Shown piece by piece: positions 43,301 to 50,712 of a stretch of 64,000 bases of DNA. Below the pieces are notes generated by a model. It searched no databases. It saw only the letters and a list, made by a program, of their open reading frames with translations, and had not been told where the DNA came from. The stretch's first letter is position 1; each line of letters opens with the position of its first letter. The translations under genes and the position numbers were made by a program. Location of the stretch: contig JAJYXE010000017.1 of NCBI GenBank assembly GCA_021791145.1, positions 37,870 to 101,869 on the forward strand. The letters run 5' to 3'. The stretch is from Actinomycetes bacterium. GTDB lineage: Bacteria; Actinomycetota; Acidimicrobiia; Acidimicrobiales; RAAP-2.

Positions 43301-43855
43301 TCGCACGTACAGGTCGTCGACCACCTGCTCGATGAGGTCCCGAGGGTCCTCGAGCAAGCCCGCCCCGGCTGCGACGTCCCCGTCGACGCCGAGCCCGGCG
43401 AGCATGAGCTGGCAGAAGCCATGCGTCGTCGTGATCGTCGCCTCGTCGAAGGCGGTCAGCGCCGAGCCGAGTCGCCCGCGGCGCTCGGCCACCTCCTCTC
43501 GCGAGCCGGTGGCGAGGAAGCCGAGCAGCGCGTCGTCGGCGGGCGGTGGCACGCCGCTGTCGAGGCAGCGGGCGAGGCCGCTCTCCGCCGAGACGAGCCG
43601 GGCGCGCACCCGGTCACGGAGCTCGCCCGTCGCGCTGCGCGTGAACGTGACGGCGAGGACCTCGGCGATCGGGACCCCCTGGGCGACGAAGCGGGTCACC
43701 AGGGCCGCGATCGTGAAGGTCTTCCCCGTGCCCGCGCTCGCCTCGAGGACCGTCACCCCGGGACCCGGCAGCGCGCCGCACACGTCGAACTGCTCGGGCT
43801 CAGGCGACGCGTCACCTCCGGCCGAGTGCTCGTCGTCGTGCGGAGCGGCTTTCAC
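40328..43855 (-). CDS. recB: Exodeoxyribonuclease V beta subunit RecB
   Basis: The 1175-aa protein (E. coli RecB 1180) has Walker A EASAGTGKTFT, motif II VLVDEFQDTDPVQW, motif V/VI LHRSKGLEFPVVY and a C-terminal nuclease domain with GSLDLVFR and VCDYKTNWLG, the two acidic residues plus Lys of the RecB nuclease. It is therefore expected to be both the 3'-5' motor and the nuclease. The GTG at 43855 overlaps the recC stop (GTGA). A longer open frame upstream in recC is not coding. Chi recognition in this species cannot be predicted. Confidence 0.95.
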   Translation of the reverse strand: MKAAPHDDEHSAGGDASPEPEQFDVCGALPGPGVTVLEASAGTGKTFTIAALVTRFVAQGVPIAEVLAVTFTRSATGELRDRVRARLVSAESGLARCLDSGVPPPADDALLGFLATGSREEVAERRGRLGSALTAFDEATITTTHGFCQLMLAGLGVDGDVAAGAGLLEDPRDLIEQVVDDLYVRWTLIHGTAPSFGRAQAVEIARAAVTNPDTPLVAEPEGSPAALRRRLAEGVRREVERRLLESNLLTFDDLLVRLKATLCDPHRGATASARLRGRYSVVLVDEFQDTDPVQWDVVRTAFGTGETVLVLIGDPKQAIYAFRGADVYSYLDAARLAGRRFTLGENWRSDADLLAALDALLDPVRLGHPEIPFRPVRAARSHEQPGLRGAPVDEPLRVRLVPAKESGLPTTSLGDVRKDAAVQFIAGDVAADVVRLLESRAELVSYDLDGAARGTRRLVPGDVAVLVRTNRQAGIVKDALRALDVPAVVSGSESVLTTPAAHDWLALLEATEQPSSRARAVAVALTPFLGMSADDVAAAGELEWEELHSRLHRWGETLRQRGVASLFRTVLAGEGVPGRVLRERDGERRLTDLGHIARLLHAEASQGHHGPPALRAWLARKIGEATTGGEGAEAEERSRWIDSDADAVQILTLHRSKGLEFPVVYCPFLWDEVSSRKDRPVVFHDPQDGMRRKLDVAGQDGDDDYGRHFALQRDEERGEALRELYVAVTRARHQVTLWWIRVKDANHSPIGRLLTVRDEDGNVATSSPRMPGDAEMRRHFERIASASGGLVSVETATGGVADGSWRGWADWEVGPLDVAAFERSLDLSWRRTSYSGITAGVHGGPAVGSEPEEPGTTDEPLAGTPAEVAGGQLAGGTGAKGGALEEESAMREVPSAWADLPSGTGMGTFVHRVLEEIDFAAPDLDGEIVRGIGASRSSSPLPLGPLDAVVAALRASITTPLGPLAGGISLRAIERTDRLDEMGFELPVVGGDRPGAVGAVSTSDIGRLFEIHEPDEPKGPLRGYGERLRDPMLGTDLRGYLTGSLDLVFRTPLASGADGAPTRYLVCDYKTNWLGAADQELTCWHYRPAALDAEMQRMHYPLQAVLYMVALHRYLRWRLRGYDPEVHLGGVLYLFLRGMSGPRTPAVGGVPCGVFSWRPPTALVTDMSELFEVGS

Positions 43856-46800
43856 GACCGGTAGTCCCGCCGCTCGTAGACGACCACCGGACCCCAGAGC
43901 CGCCGGGCGAGACGTCCGAAGCGGGAGCGCTCCTCGCCCCAGCCGGCGCCGGCCTCGTCTGCGCGCGCCGGCTCTTCGAGCACGCGGTCGATCGTCGCTG
44001 TGGCCCCGAGGACGAGCACGTGCTCCGCCTCGCTGGCTTCGCCGAATCGGGATGACCACGTCTCGGCGCACGCGGACCTGACGTCCTTGTCCCGGCTCGA
44101 AGCGTCGACATACGTCTCGGAGGTCCTGGCGTAGAGGGGGAGGGGCTCGCGCATGCCCCGGTCGTACAGGTCGACGAGCACGGCGAGGAGGGACAGCGAG
44201 AGCGCTCGTCGCTCGTCCGCGGTGTGACCCAGCGGCGGGAGCTCGGCGACCGCGATGCGAGGACGCCTCCCCGTCGTTCCGCCGGCGCGTCCGATCGTGA
44301 CGCCGCTCACCTCCCGCTCGGGATGCGCCGCGCTGAGCGCCAGGAACCGGGCCCATCCACAGAGGCGGTGCTTCGGGCCGAGCTGGGAGTAGACGCAGCG
44401 CACGATGCGGTTCCGCGTGGGGCGACCGGCGCCCTCTGACGGGGCCGTCGCGTAGACATCGGGCACCGTTCCGATGAGCAAACGGCCGTCGCCGAGCCGG
44501 ACGTTCACCTCGACCGAGCTCGGTACGGCGTCCGCTGTCGCGGCCTCGCGCCGGGCGAGGGTCGCGAGCGCTTGGACTGACTCCTCGATCTCGCGCAGCT
44601 GGTCGCTCGCAAGGGCGCCGGGCGGGAGGAGGCCCCGGCCCAGCTCGGCGTCTCGTGCCTGCTCCAACGTGGCCCCGGCGAGGAGCCCGGCAAGCATGCG
44701 GTCGCCCACGCCCCAGCGCTCGAGAGGGTCGAGCTCCACCGGCAGTTCGTCCTTCACCTGGTTGTTGTCCTCGCCTCCGTACCAGCCGAGCCGCTCCCGA
44801 AGGAACGCCCGCACCGGGTGCTCCAGGAAGCGCACGAGCGAGTCGAGCTGGACGACCTGGCTGTCGAGGCGTCCGAGGCGGCGAGACAGGAACGGCCGGC
44901 GCGCCAAGGGGGGCTGGGCGTGCGAGCGGGCGCCTGCGAGATCGACCGGGTCGAAGCTCCACGGCTCGTCTCCGGCGGGGCCACCGGCGACGAAGTTGCG
45001 CGGGTCGAAGGACTGGAGCGGGTGCTCGATGACGACGTGGTCCTGCGCCCTTGTCCGCGCCGACCCGACGGGTGCCCGAACGGTGCGGTCGACGACGTCG
45101 AGCAGCTCTGCGATCGGGACGCAGGGGGGCCGCTCCTGGTTCGTCCGCGGATCCCGGCCCTCGTAGGTGACGATCAGGTGCTCGGTCGCCGCGAGCAACG
45201 CGTCAAGCAGGAGCTGGCGGTCCTCAGACCGCGCGTCACGATCGCCGACCCGCGGGTCGGCCACGAGGAGGTCGTCGCCGTCCTGTCCGACGTGGCGCGG
45301 GAACGCGCCGTCGTCGAGGCCGAGCAGCCCGACCACCCGGTGCGGGACCGACCGCATCGGCACCAGCGTGCAGATCGTGAGGTCACCCGTGCGGAAGTTG
45401 GCCCTCGTGGGGCGCCCCCGGAGCCGGCCCTCGACAAGGGACCGGACCTCTGCGAGGTCGAGAGCCGCCGGCGAAGGCCCGGCGGCCTCCGCGCTCGCAC
45501 GGGCCGCGACCGCGGAGGCCTCGACCACGTCTGAGAGCACCCAGCGGAGCTGGTCCTGCTGCCACTGCTCATGCGGATCAGCCATCGCGAGGCTTTCGAC
45601 GGCCGTGGTGAGCACCGCACTCCACTCTCCGATCGTCCGGCGTCCCTGCATCCGCTCGACCGCCCCTCCCAGCCGCTCCATGAATTCGGCGAAGCGGCCG
45701 GCGAGGTCCACCGTCCCGCTCGAGACGTCGTCGAGCGGGAGCACCCCGCCGTAGAGACGGTGGTCCTCCTCGGCCATCGCCACCCCGAGCAGCAAGCGGT
45801 CGAGTCCCGCGTGCCACGTGTTGTCGTCGACACGCTCGAGACGCCACGGCGTCCGGTGGTCGGCGTCAAGCCCCCAACGGACGCCCGTCGCGACCACCCA
45901 GCGCTCGAGCTGGCCGAGCTCGTCCTCGTCGAAGCGGAAGCGGCGCGCGACCGGCTCGCGTCCGGCGAAGTCGAGCACCTCGGAGGCGGACACCCTCCCG
46001 GCGGCGAGCTCGAGGAGCTGCGCAGCCACCGAGAGCATCGGGTTGGTCTGGCGGATGGAGCGGTCGGCGAGCCGGACGCGCATCTGGGGTGGACCGGTCC
46101 CGGGCTCGACGGGGCCTTCTTGCCCGTAGCCCGTCGCGCGGCCGCTCGAGGCGAACACGGCGCTGATGAGCGGCGCGAACGAGTCGATGTCCGGGCACAT
46201 CACGATGACGTCCCTCGGTTCGAGCGTGGGGTCGCCGCTGAGCAGGTGGAGGACGGCGTCCCGCATCACTTCCACTTGGCGGAGCCGTCCGTGGCACGAG
46301 TGCACCCGGAGGCTGTCGTCGTCGGGGTGGAGCGGCGGGCGGGCATCGGCGTCGCTCGGGGAGCTGGGCGGGCCCCCGGGCCGACGGTTCGCACGAATGT
46401 CGGATTGGAGACGCTGGAGGAGCGACATCTCCGTGTCTGAAGACGTGGCAGGCGATCCCCGGTGCTCACCGCCGGCGACGCCCCGCATCTCGAGGACGAG
46501 CTGCATCTCCCTCGAGTCACGCCCCCATGAGCGGAGCAGAGGATGAGCGGCAAGTGCGACGGTCGGGTCAGCGCTGCGTCTCAAAGGGTTGGACCCACGG
46601 TCGGCAGCTTCGACGGCGTCCCAGAGTGCGCCCGAAGGATGCAGGAGGAAGAGATGGACGTCCCTCCCCCGGCCGATCGCCTCGAGAATGCCCAGATGAC
46701 CCGCCGGCAGCCCGGTCATCCCGAACAGCGACAGGCGCGGCGGGAGATCGACCAGTGCCGGCTCTTCGGTGAGCCTCGCCGCTGCGATCCCGAGGCGCTC

Positions 46801-47418
46801 TGCGGGGCTCGGGACGCCGATGCGGCAGCGGAGCCGGCGCCAGAGGCGGGCTTGCCAGTGGGCCTCCCACTCGGGCGTCTCCGGGTCGACCGTGCTCCCG
46901 TCGTCTTCGAGCCCTTCTTCGAGCCCTGCCGCCCAGCGTTGGACCATCTCCGGTCGGTGGACCGCGTAGCGGTCGTAGAGATCGGCGAGGTGGCGGACGG
47001 TGGCGAACCGCCGCAGCTCGTGGTCCCCGTCAGCGCCGGCGGGCGACCCCGCCCGAAGGTGCGCGACGAGCGGCGCCAGCCAGGGCGTCCCGAGGCTCGC
47101 GTCGACCACCTCGAGCAGCGGCCACACCGAGCGATCGGGGGGCCAGGGGTCGCTCTCGGCATCGAACCCGCACGCGGCCGAGGTGGCCGCTTGGACGAGC
47201 GATCCTGGGAACGGGAAGGCGATGTTGGCGCAGATCCCGTCGTTGCCGCTGGACGTCCCCAGCCTGTGCGACAACTGCTGGGTCAGCCACCGCTCCACGC
47301 CGCGCGTCGGAACCGCGACGACCTCGACGGCCATGGGGTCCTCGAAGCTGTCGAGCAGGAGGTCCCCCAGGGCTCCGGCGAGGACGTCGGCCCGCTCGGC
47401 TCGATGGACGACGATCAT
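43852..47418 (-). CDS. recC: Exodeoxyribonuclease V gamma subunit RecC
   Basis: The 1188-aa protein matches RecC in length and order of regions: MIVVHRAERADVLAGAL, VVAVPTRGVERWLTQQLSHRLG, ICANIAFPFPGSL, then VMCPDIDSFAPLISAVF and GLLGLDDGAFPRH. RecC has inactive helicase and nuclease folds and scans for Chi. The start is ATG at 47418: TAACCT lies 7 nt upstream, a leaderless layout, and GGAG also sits nearby. It heads the recC-recB-recD operon, each gene overlapping the next by 4 nt. Confidence 0.93.
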   Translation of the reverse strand: MIVVHRAERADVLAGALGDLLLDSFEDPMAVEVVAVPTRGVERWLTQQLSHRLGTSSGNDGICANIAFPFPGSLVQAATSAACGFDAESDPWPPDRSVWPLLEVVDASLGTPWLAPLVAHLRAGSPAGADGDHELRRFATVRHLADLYDRYAVHRPEMVQRWAAGLEEGLEDDGSTVDPETPEWEAHWQARLWRRLRCRIGVPSPAERLGIAAARLTEEPALVDLPPRLSLFGMTGLPAGHLGILEAIGRGRDVHLFLLHPSGALWDAVEAADRGSNPLRRSADPTVALAAHPLLRSWGRDSREMQLVLEMRGVAGGEHRGSPATSSDTEMSLLQRLQSDIRANRRPGGPPSSPSDADARPPLHPDDDSLRVHSCHGRLRQVEVMRDAVLHLLSGDPTLEPRDVIVMCPDIDSFAPLISAVFASSGRATGYGQEGPVEPGTGPPQMRVRLADRSIRQTNPMLSVAAQLLELAAGRVSASEVLDFAGREPVARRFRFDEDELGQLERWVVATGVRWGLDADHRTPWRLERVDDNTWHAGLDRLLLGVAMAEEDHRLYGGVLPLDDVSSGTVDLAGRFAEFMERLGGAVERMQGRRTIGEWSAVLTTAVESLAMADPHEQWQQDQLRWVLSDVVEASAVAARASAEAAGPSPAALDLAEVRSLVEGRLRGRPTRANFRTGDLTICTLVPMRSVPHRVVGLLGLDDGAFPRHVGQDGDDLLVADPRVGDRDARSEDRQLLLDALLAATEHLIVTYEGRDPRTNQERPPCVPIAELLDVVDRTVRAPVGSARTRAQDHVVIEHPLQSFDPRNFVAGGPAGDEPWSFDPVDLAGARSHAQPPLARRPFLSRRLGRLDSQVVQLDSLVRFLEHPVRAFLRERLGWYGGEDNNQVKDELPVELDPLERWGVGDRMLAGLLAGATLEQARDAELGRGLLPPGALASDQLREIEESVQALATLARREAATADAVPSSVEVNVRLGDGRLLIGTVPDVYATAPSEGAGRPTRNRIVRCVYSQLGPKHRLCGWARFLALSAAHPEREVSGVTIGRAGGTTGRRPRIAVAELPPLGHTADERRALSLSLLAVLVDLYDRGMREPLPLYARTSETYVDASSRDKDVRSACAETWSSRFGEASEAEHVLVLGATATIDRVLEEPARADEAGAGWGEERSRFGRLARRLWGPVVVYERRDYRS

Positions 47419-47425
47419 CGCTCCG

Positions 47426-47431
47426 AGGTTA
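47426..47431 (-). promoter_or_regulatory. -10 element (TAACCT) of the recCBD operon
   Basis: TAACCT on the minus strand is 7 nt from the recC ATG. It is divergent from the TAGCGT element of the next gene. Confidence 0.5.
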
Positions 47432-47466
47432 CAAATCGGCTGGGTCAACAGGTCGAGGCCCGGCGC

Positions 47467-47472
47467 TAGCGT
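47467..47472 (+). promoter_or_regulatory. -10 element (TAGCGT) of the 47480 gene
   Basis: TAGCGT is followed by 7 nt and GTG at 47480. Confidence 0.45.
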
Positions 47473-47479
47473 GAGAGCG

Positions 47480-47860
47480 GTGGAGCCTCCCGACCAGGCC
47501 TCCTACGAGGGGCCGCCAGCCGATCCGGACGATTGGACCGACGAGCAGTGGATCGAGTGGCTCGAGCAGACTGACGCCGCCGCCGAAGGACAAGACGTCC
47601 AACGGCCGGTCACCGCGCTCGGTCGTCTCGCCCACTCCTCTCCAGGTTCGGTTCTTGGCCAAGCCATGCTCGGGATGGCGACCGCCCTTTACGGTCGAGA
47701 GCAGAGCAAGATCGTCATCGTGGCCGAGGGCAGCTCGCAGCCCGACACGGACAAGCCCTTCGACGTCCACCTCGACCATGAGCATCCCGAGCGGTCCGTC
47801 GTCGTGTTCCGGAGCCAGAGACCGCACCGTCGTGCGGGGGAGAGCACCGCAGACCTCTAG
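47480..47860 (+). CDS. Conserved hypothetical protein, 126 aa
   Basis: The protein has an acidic N-terminus (ADPDDWTDEQWIEWLEQTDAA), a helical centre (GQAMLGMATALYGREQ) and a beta-rich C-terminus (IVIVAEGSSQ, DVHLDHEHPERSVVVFR). I do not recognise the family. The composition is soluble and cytoplasmic. GTG at 47480 fits the leaderless pattern; GTG at 47471 would add three residues. It is divergent from recC with 61 bp between the starts, so the two could share regulation. Confidence 0.75.
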   Translation: MEPPDQASYEGPPADPDDWTDEQWIEWLEQTDAAAEGQDVQRPVTALGRLAHSSPGSVLGQAMLGMATALYGREQSKIVIVAEGSSQPDTDKPFDVHLDHEHPERSVVVFRSQRPHRRAGESTADL

Positions 47861-47985
47861 TAGGACGAGCGAGCGCACTGGTGCCCCCTCTCGTTCGCCA
47901 TGAACGGCTCGGCCACGGCTCCTGTGAGACATGCCCCGCGCGCTCTGGGGTGCTCCCAGGTGCGGCGCCTCTTCTGCCCACCCAC

Positions 47986-48030
47986 TTGCATCACGCAACC
48001 TAGTCGAGTAGACTGACTTGCGTCATGCAA
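47986..48030 (+). promoter_or_regulatory. Promoter with paired palindromic operators for the SRPBCC gene
   Basis: TTGCATCACGCAA (47986-47998) and TTGCGTCATGCAA (48018-48030) are near-identical palindromic sites: the reverse complement of the first differs from the second at one base. The -35 TTGCAT (47986-47991) and -10 TAGACT (48009-48014) are 17 nt apart, so the first site covers -35 and the second covers the start of transcription. Between them AGTC-N5-GACT adds a smaller inverted repeat. This is a classic repressor layout. AHSA1/SRPBCC genes are often controlled by ArsR-type repressors, but no repressor gene is adjacent. Confidence 0.7.
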
Positions 48031-48084
48031 GTCCAACAAACGGTCCAGTGAGGCCCGTTGTTAGGCCAGCAAAGGAGGGCTCTC

Positions 48085-48531
48085 GTGGGCGAGAGCGACT
48101 TCACCGTGAGCTTCGTCGTCGACCAACCCCCCGAGGCCATCTTCGAGGCCATCAACGACGTCCGAGGCTGGTGGTCAGGCAACGTCGAGGGAGAGACGAA
48201 CGCGTTGGGTGACACGTTCAGCTATCGCTACGAAGACGTGCACTTCAGTAAGCAGACGATCACCGAGTTCGAGCCGGGTCGGCGTGTCGTGTGGCACGTC
48301 GAGGACGCCAGCCTGAGCTTCACGACGGAACCCGACGAATGGGTCGGATCCGACATCATGTTCGAGATCCTGCCGCGGGATGCGGCATACGAGCTTCGCT
48401 TCACCCACGTAGGCCTGACCCCGAAGTTGGAGTGCTACGCGGGATGCTCTGGTGCCTGGACGTTCTATGTGGGCGAGTCCCTCCGTGATCTCATCACGTC
48501 CGGCGCCGGCAAGCCCAACCCGCGCGAGTGA
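48085..48531 (+). CDS. SRPBCC (AHSA1-like) domain protein
   Basis: The 148-aa protein has the START/SRPBCC helix-grip fold pattern: FTVSFVVDQPPEAIFEAI, VRGWWSG, YEDVHFSKQTITEFEPGRRVVWHV and a C-terminal helix GAWTFYVGESLRDLI. Such proteins bind hydrophobic ligands or act as Hsp90 co-chaperone-like modules. The GTG at 48085 follows an excellent AAAGGAGGG site, one of the few Shine-Dalgarno-led first genes here. A promoter with paired operators lies upstream. The stop overlaps the next GTG (GTGA), coupling it to a YCII-like gene. Confidence 0.85.
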   Translation: MGESDFTVSFVVDQPPEAIFEAINDVRGWWSGNVEGETNALGDTFSYRYEDVHFSKQTITEFEPGRRVVWHVEDASLSFTTEPDEWVGSDIMFEILPRDAAYELRFTHVGLTPKLECYAGCSGAWTFYVGESLRDLITSGAGKPNPRE

Positions 48532-48962
48532 CAGACGCTGAGGCGAGGCCGCCTCGCTCGCACGCCCGGCACAAGGGTCGGCACAAGGGTCGGCGCAACC
48601 CACAGGTGTCGGGCCCGCTCGCGACGCACGCATCCGACGCAGTCGAGGACACAGACGCGTGCGTGCCGCGATCGATCGCCTTCTACCGCCGCGGGCAGCG
48701 CTGGGTGGACTCGCTGCCGCTTCGAGACCAGCCGTCACTGTGGCAGCACGGCCGATTCCTTGCTGACCTCGAACGGCGCGGTCTCGCGCTCCACGCGGGA
48801 CCGGTGCACAGGCTCGATGACGTCACCCGGTCGGACCTGATCGGAGTGGCGTCGTTCACGGTCGATGCCGATGCCGCCCGGCTCCTCTTGCGAGACGACC
48901 CTGCGCTGATGAGCGAACTTCTCGCGTGCGACGTGGTCGCGTGGTTCGTGACTGGCGCGTGA
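48528..48962 (+). CDS. YCII-like protein
   Basis: The 144-aa product has a disordered basic N-terminus with a KGRH/KGRR duplication (12-bp repeat at 48571-48594) and a C-terminal dimeric alpha+beta-barrel segment: LWQHGRFLADLERRGLALHAGPV, then FTVDADAARLLLRDDPALMSELLACDVVAWFV. This order matches YCII-related proteins, whose catalytic role is usually unknown. It is coupled to the SRPBCC gene by GTGA, and SRPBCC-YCII pairs are common in Actinobacteria. Its expression should therefore follow the operator-controlled promoter. Confidence 0.75.
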   Translation: MTDAEARPPRSHARHKGRHKGRRNPQVSGPLATHASDAVEDTDACVPRSIAFYRRGQRWVDSLPLRDQPSLWQHGRFLADLERRGLALHAGPVHRLDDVTRSDLIGVASFTVDADAARLLLRDDPALMSELLACDVVAWFVTGA

Positions 48963-49140
48963 CCCCCTCGGGAAGGGACAGCTGCGGTCGGGTTCCTTGC
49001 GTTCGTTGTCTGCGTCAGCGGCCATTCCCCCACCGGGCGATCGAGACCGTCGTGCACGACGTGCCAGGTCGAGCACCCTTGGCCGCCAGTGACGATCGCA
49101 GCACCGCAGCGGAGGAGCGCCGTACAGTACGAGCATCGCC

Positions 49141-49608
49141 ATGTCTTGCGCTGACTGTGGATGTCTCGTGGAGGCCGGCGTGCGCGTCTCCACGTGCGAC
49201 GGCCCGGGCTGCTGCTGCACGGCGCTTCCAACCAGCGACGCTCTCGAAAGGATGGCCGCGCAACTTCGCAGTGCCTTCGACGCTCGGGACATGACGACGT
49301 TCGGGGCCCTCCTGGCAGAGGATGCAGTCTGGGGAGACGACGATGCCCCCAACACGTGCCGCAGCCGTGCCGAGGTGGTGGCGACCTTCCAGCGCCTGAT
49401 CACTGACGGCGTTGGCGGCGAAGTGGCAGACCTGAAGACGGGACCCGCCGGGATCCTGTGCCACCTGCACATTCATTGGCCGGAACCAGGCAGTCGCCGG
49501 GGACGCGACGAGGTCTTCCATCTCTACCGGGTGCACGATGGACGGATCGTCGAGATCCGGCCGTACGACGACCGCGAAGCAGCCGAGAACGCTCTCTCGG
49601 TCGTCTGA
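49141..49608 (+). CDS. NTF2/SnoaL-like domain protein with a Cys-rich N-terminus
   Basis: The 155-aa protein has a SnoaL-like fold from about residue 32 (RMAAQLRSAFDARDMTTFGALLAEDAVW ends with the typical acidic pocket, then LHIHW and HLYRVHDGRIVEIRPY). The first 27 residues hold seven cysteines (MSCADCGCL, STCDGPGCCC), which could bind a metal or form a lipid/redox site. This is unusual for the family. The start is ATG at 49141; a TACAGT hexamer lies 12 nt upstream. If the Cys-rich segment is not translated, the domain could start at MAAQLRS, residue 38. Confidence 0.72.
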   Translation: MSCADCGCLVEAGVRVSTCDGPGCCCTALPTSDALERMAAQLRSAFDARDMTTFGALLAEDAVWGDDDAPNTCRSRAEVVATFQRLITDGVGGEVADLKTGPAGILCHLHIHWPEPGSRRGRDEVFHLYRVHDGRIVEIRPYDDREAAENALSVV

Positions 49609-49690
49609 GCGTCACCTCGGAGGCCAGCGATCTGGTCGCGGGTGCGGTTCTCCTCCGAATCGCAACGCTCTGATGACCAGGGAGACCAAG

Positions 49691-49765
49691 CGCGCTCGGA
49701 GGGATTCGAACCCCCAACCTTCTGATCCGTAGTCAGATGCTCTAGTCCGTTGAGCTACGAGCGCA
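49691..49765 (-). tRNA. tRNA-Arg (anticodon ACG)
   Basis: On the minus strand the acceptor GCGCTCG pairs with CGAGCGC, D-arm AGCTCAACGGACTAGAGC, anticodon loop CTACGGA (ACG) and T-loop GGTTCGAATCC are all present. No CCA is encoded. The wobble A34 is the TadA substrate, and tadA is in this window. Its 3' end points away from the type IV secretion cluster. Confidence 0.95.
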
Positions 49766-49875
49766 TGCTCGGGAGAGCAACCTATTTTATCCGGGCCGGG
49801 AGGACCACTCTCGCCGAGCCGCCCCGCACCGGGTGGGGGTCAGCGGGATGTTGGCAGGGACGCGCGCGACACCCG

Positions 49876-50712
49876 TCACACCCCCAAGTGGCGCTCCTCC
49901 CAGAGCTTGATCCCGCCCAGGATCCCTGCCGTGTTGTCGACCAGCGTCACCCTGCCGTCGACGTCGCCGAGCCGCTCGAGGACGACATGCCGGGCATTGC
50001 CTCCCCCGATGAAGAGGTGGTCGAAGAAGAAGATCCCGTCGAGGTTGGCGATCGCCTTACCGACCCGCCGGTTCCACCGCTGGTCGCCGATGTCCTTGCG
50101 GGTCCGCTCGCCGAGCTGCTCGTTGTACGTCTCCCCCTTCCGGAAGGGTTGGTGCGCGATCTCCAGGTGGGGCAGGAGGGCACCGTCGAGGAAGAGCGCG
50201 GTCCCGAAGCCGGTCCCGAGCGTGAGCACGAGCTCGAGCCCCGTCCCGTTCACGACGGCAAGGCCCTGCACGTCTGCGTCGTTGGCAACCCGCGTTGGCT
50301 TTCCGGTCATCTTCTCCAGCGCGCCCGCGAGGTCGAAGTGCTGCCAGGCCACCTGGAGCGCGGGATCGACGTCGGTCCCCGGACCGCCTTTCGTGACGAA
50401 GTGCGGGGCGCTCAGCACGATCCCGCTGCGCACCATGCCGGGAAAGCCCGCCGACACTCGGTCGGCTTCCGGCAGCTTCGCCACGAGCTTTGCGAGCTTT
50501 GTGAGCAAGCCGTGCTCGCCGGAGGGAGGCAGTGGATACGTCGTCGCCGTGCGAACACGCGGGGCGACCATGGTCCCGGACGCGTCGAGGACTGACGCCT
50601 TGAGCCCCGTGCCGCCGATGTCGATCGCGAGCGTGTGCGGCCGGTCCGAGGTCTGCGGCCGGTCCGAGGTCTGCGGCCGGTCCGAGGTCTGCGGAGAGTC
50701 CTCGCTCGTCAC
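49876..50712 (-). CDS. ppgK: Polyphosphate glucokinase (ROK family)
   Basis: The 278-aa protein has the PpgK-type ROK motifs LAIDIGGTGLKASVLD (phosphate-binding), NDADVQGLAVV, TLGTGFGTALFLDG and HLEIAHQPFRKGETYNEQLG. It ends with the GGGNAR and NTAGILGG segments. PpgK phosphorylates glucose using polyphosphate and often ATP. An N-terminal tail carries three T-S-D-R-P-Q hexamers encoded by 18-bp repeats. GTG at 50712 overlaps the stop of the TraG-like gene (GTGA), so this metabolic gene appears coupled to the end of the secretion operon. GTG at 50745 is an alternative start. Confidence 0.92.
   Translation of the reverse strand: MTSEDSPQTSDRPQTSDRPQTSDRPHTLAIDIGGTGLKASVLDASGTMVAPRVRTATTYPLPPSGEHGLLTKLAKLVAKLPEADRVSAGFPGMVRSGIVLSAPHFVTKGGPGTDVDPALQVAWQHFDLAGALEKMTGKPTRVANDADVQGLAVVNGTGLELVLTLGTGFGTALFLDGALLPHLEIAHQPFRKGETYNEQLGERTRKDIGDQRWNRRVGKAIANLDGIFFFDHLFIGGGNARHVVLERLGDVDGRVTLVDNTAGILGGIKLWEERHLGV
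50641..50694 (-). repeat. 18-bp in-frame repeat, 3 copies (PpgK N-terminus)
   Basis: CCGGTCCGAGGTCTGCGG occurs three times without mismatch and encodes P-Q-T-S-D-R. Confidence 0.95.

Noticed and set aside
47429..47998. 189-codon minus-strand frame
   Set aside because: It is antisense to the better supported gene at 47480 and crosses its promoter.
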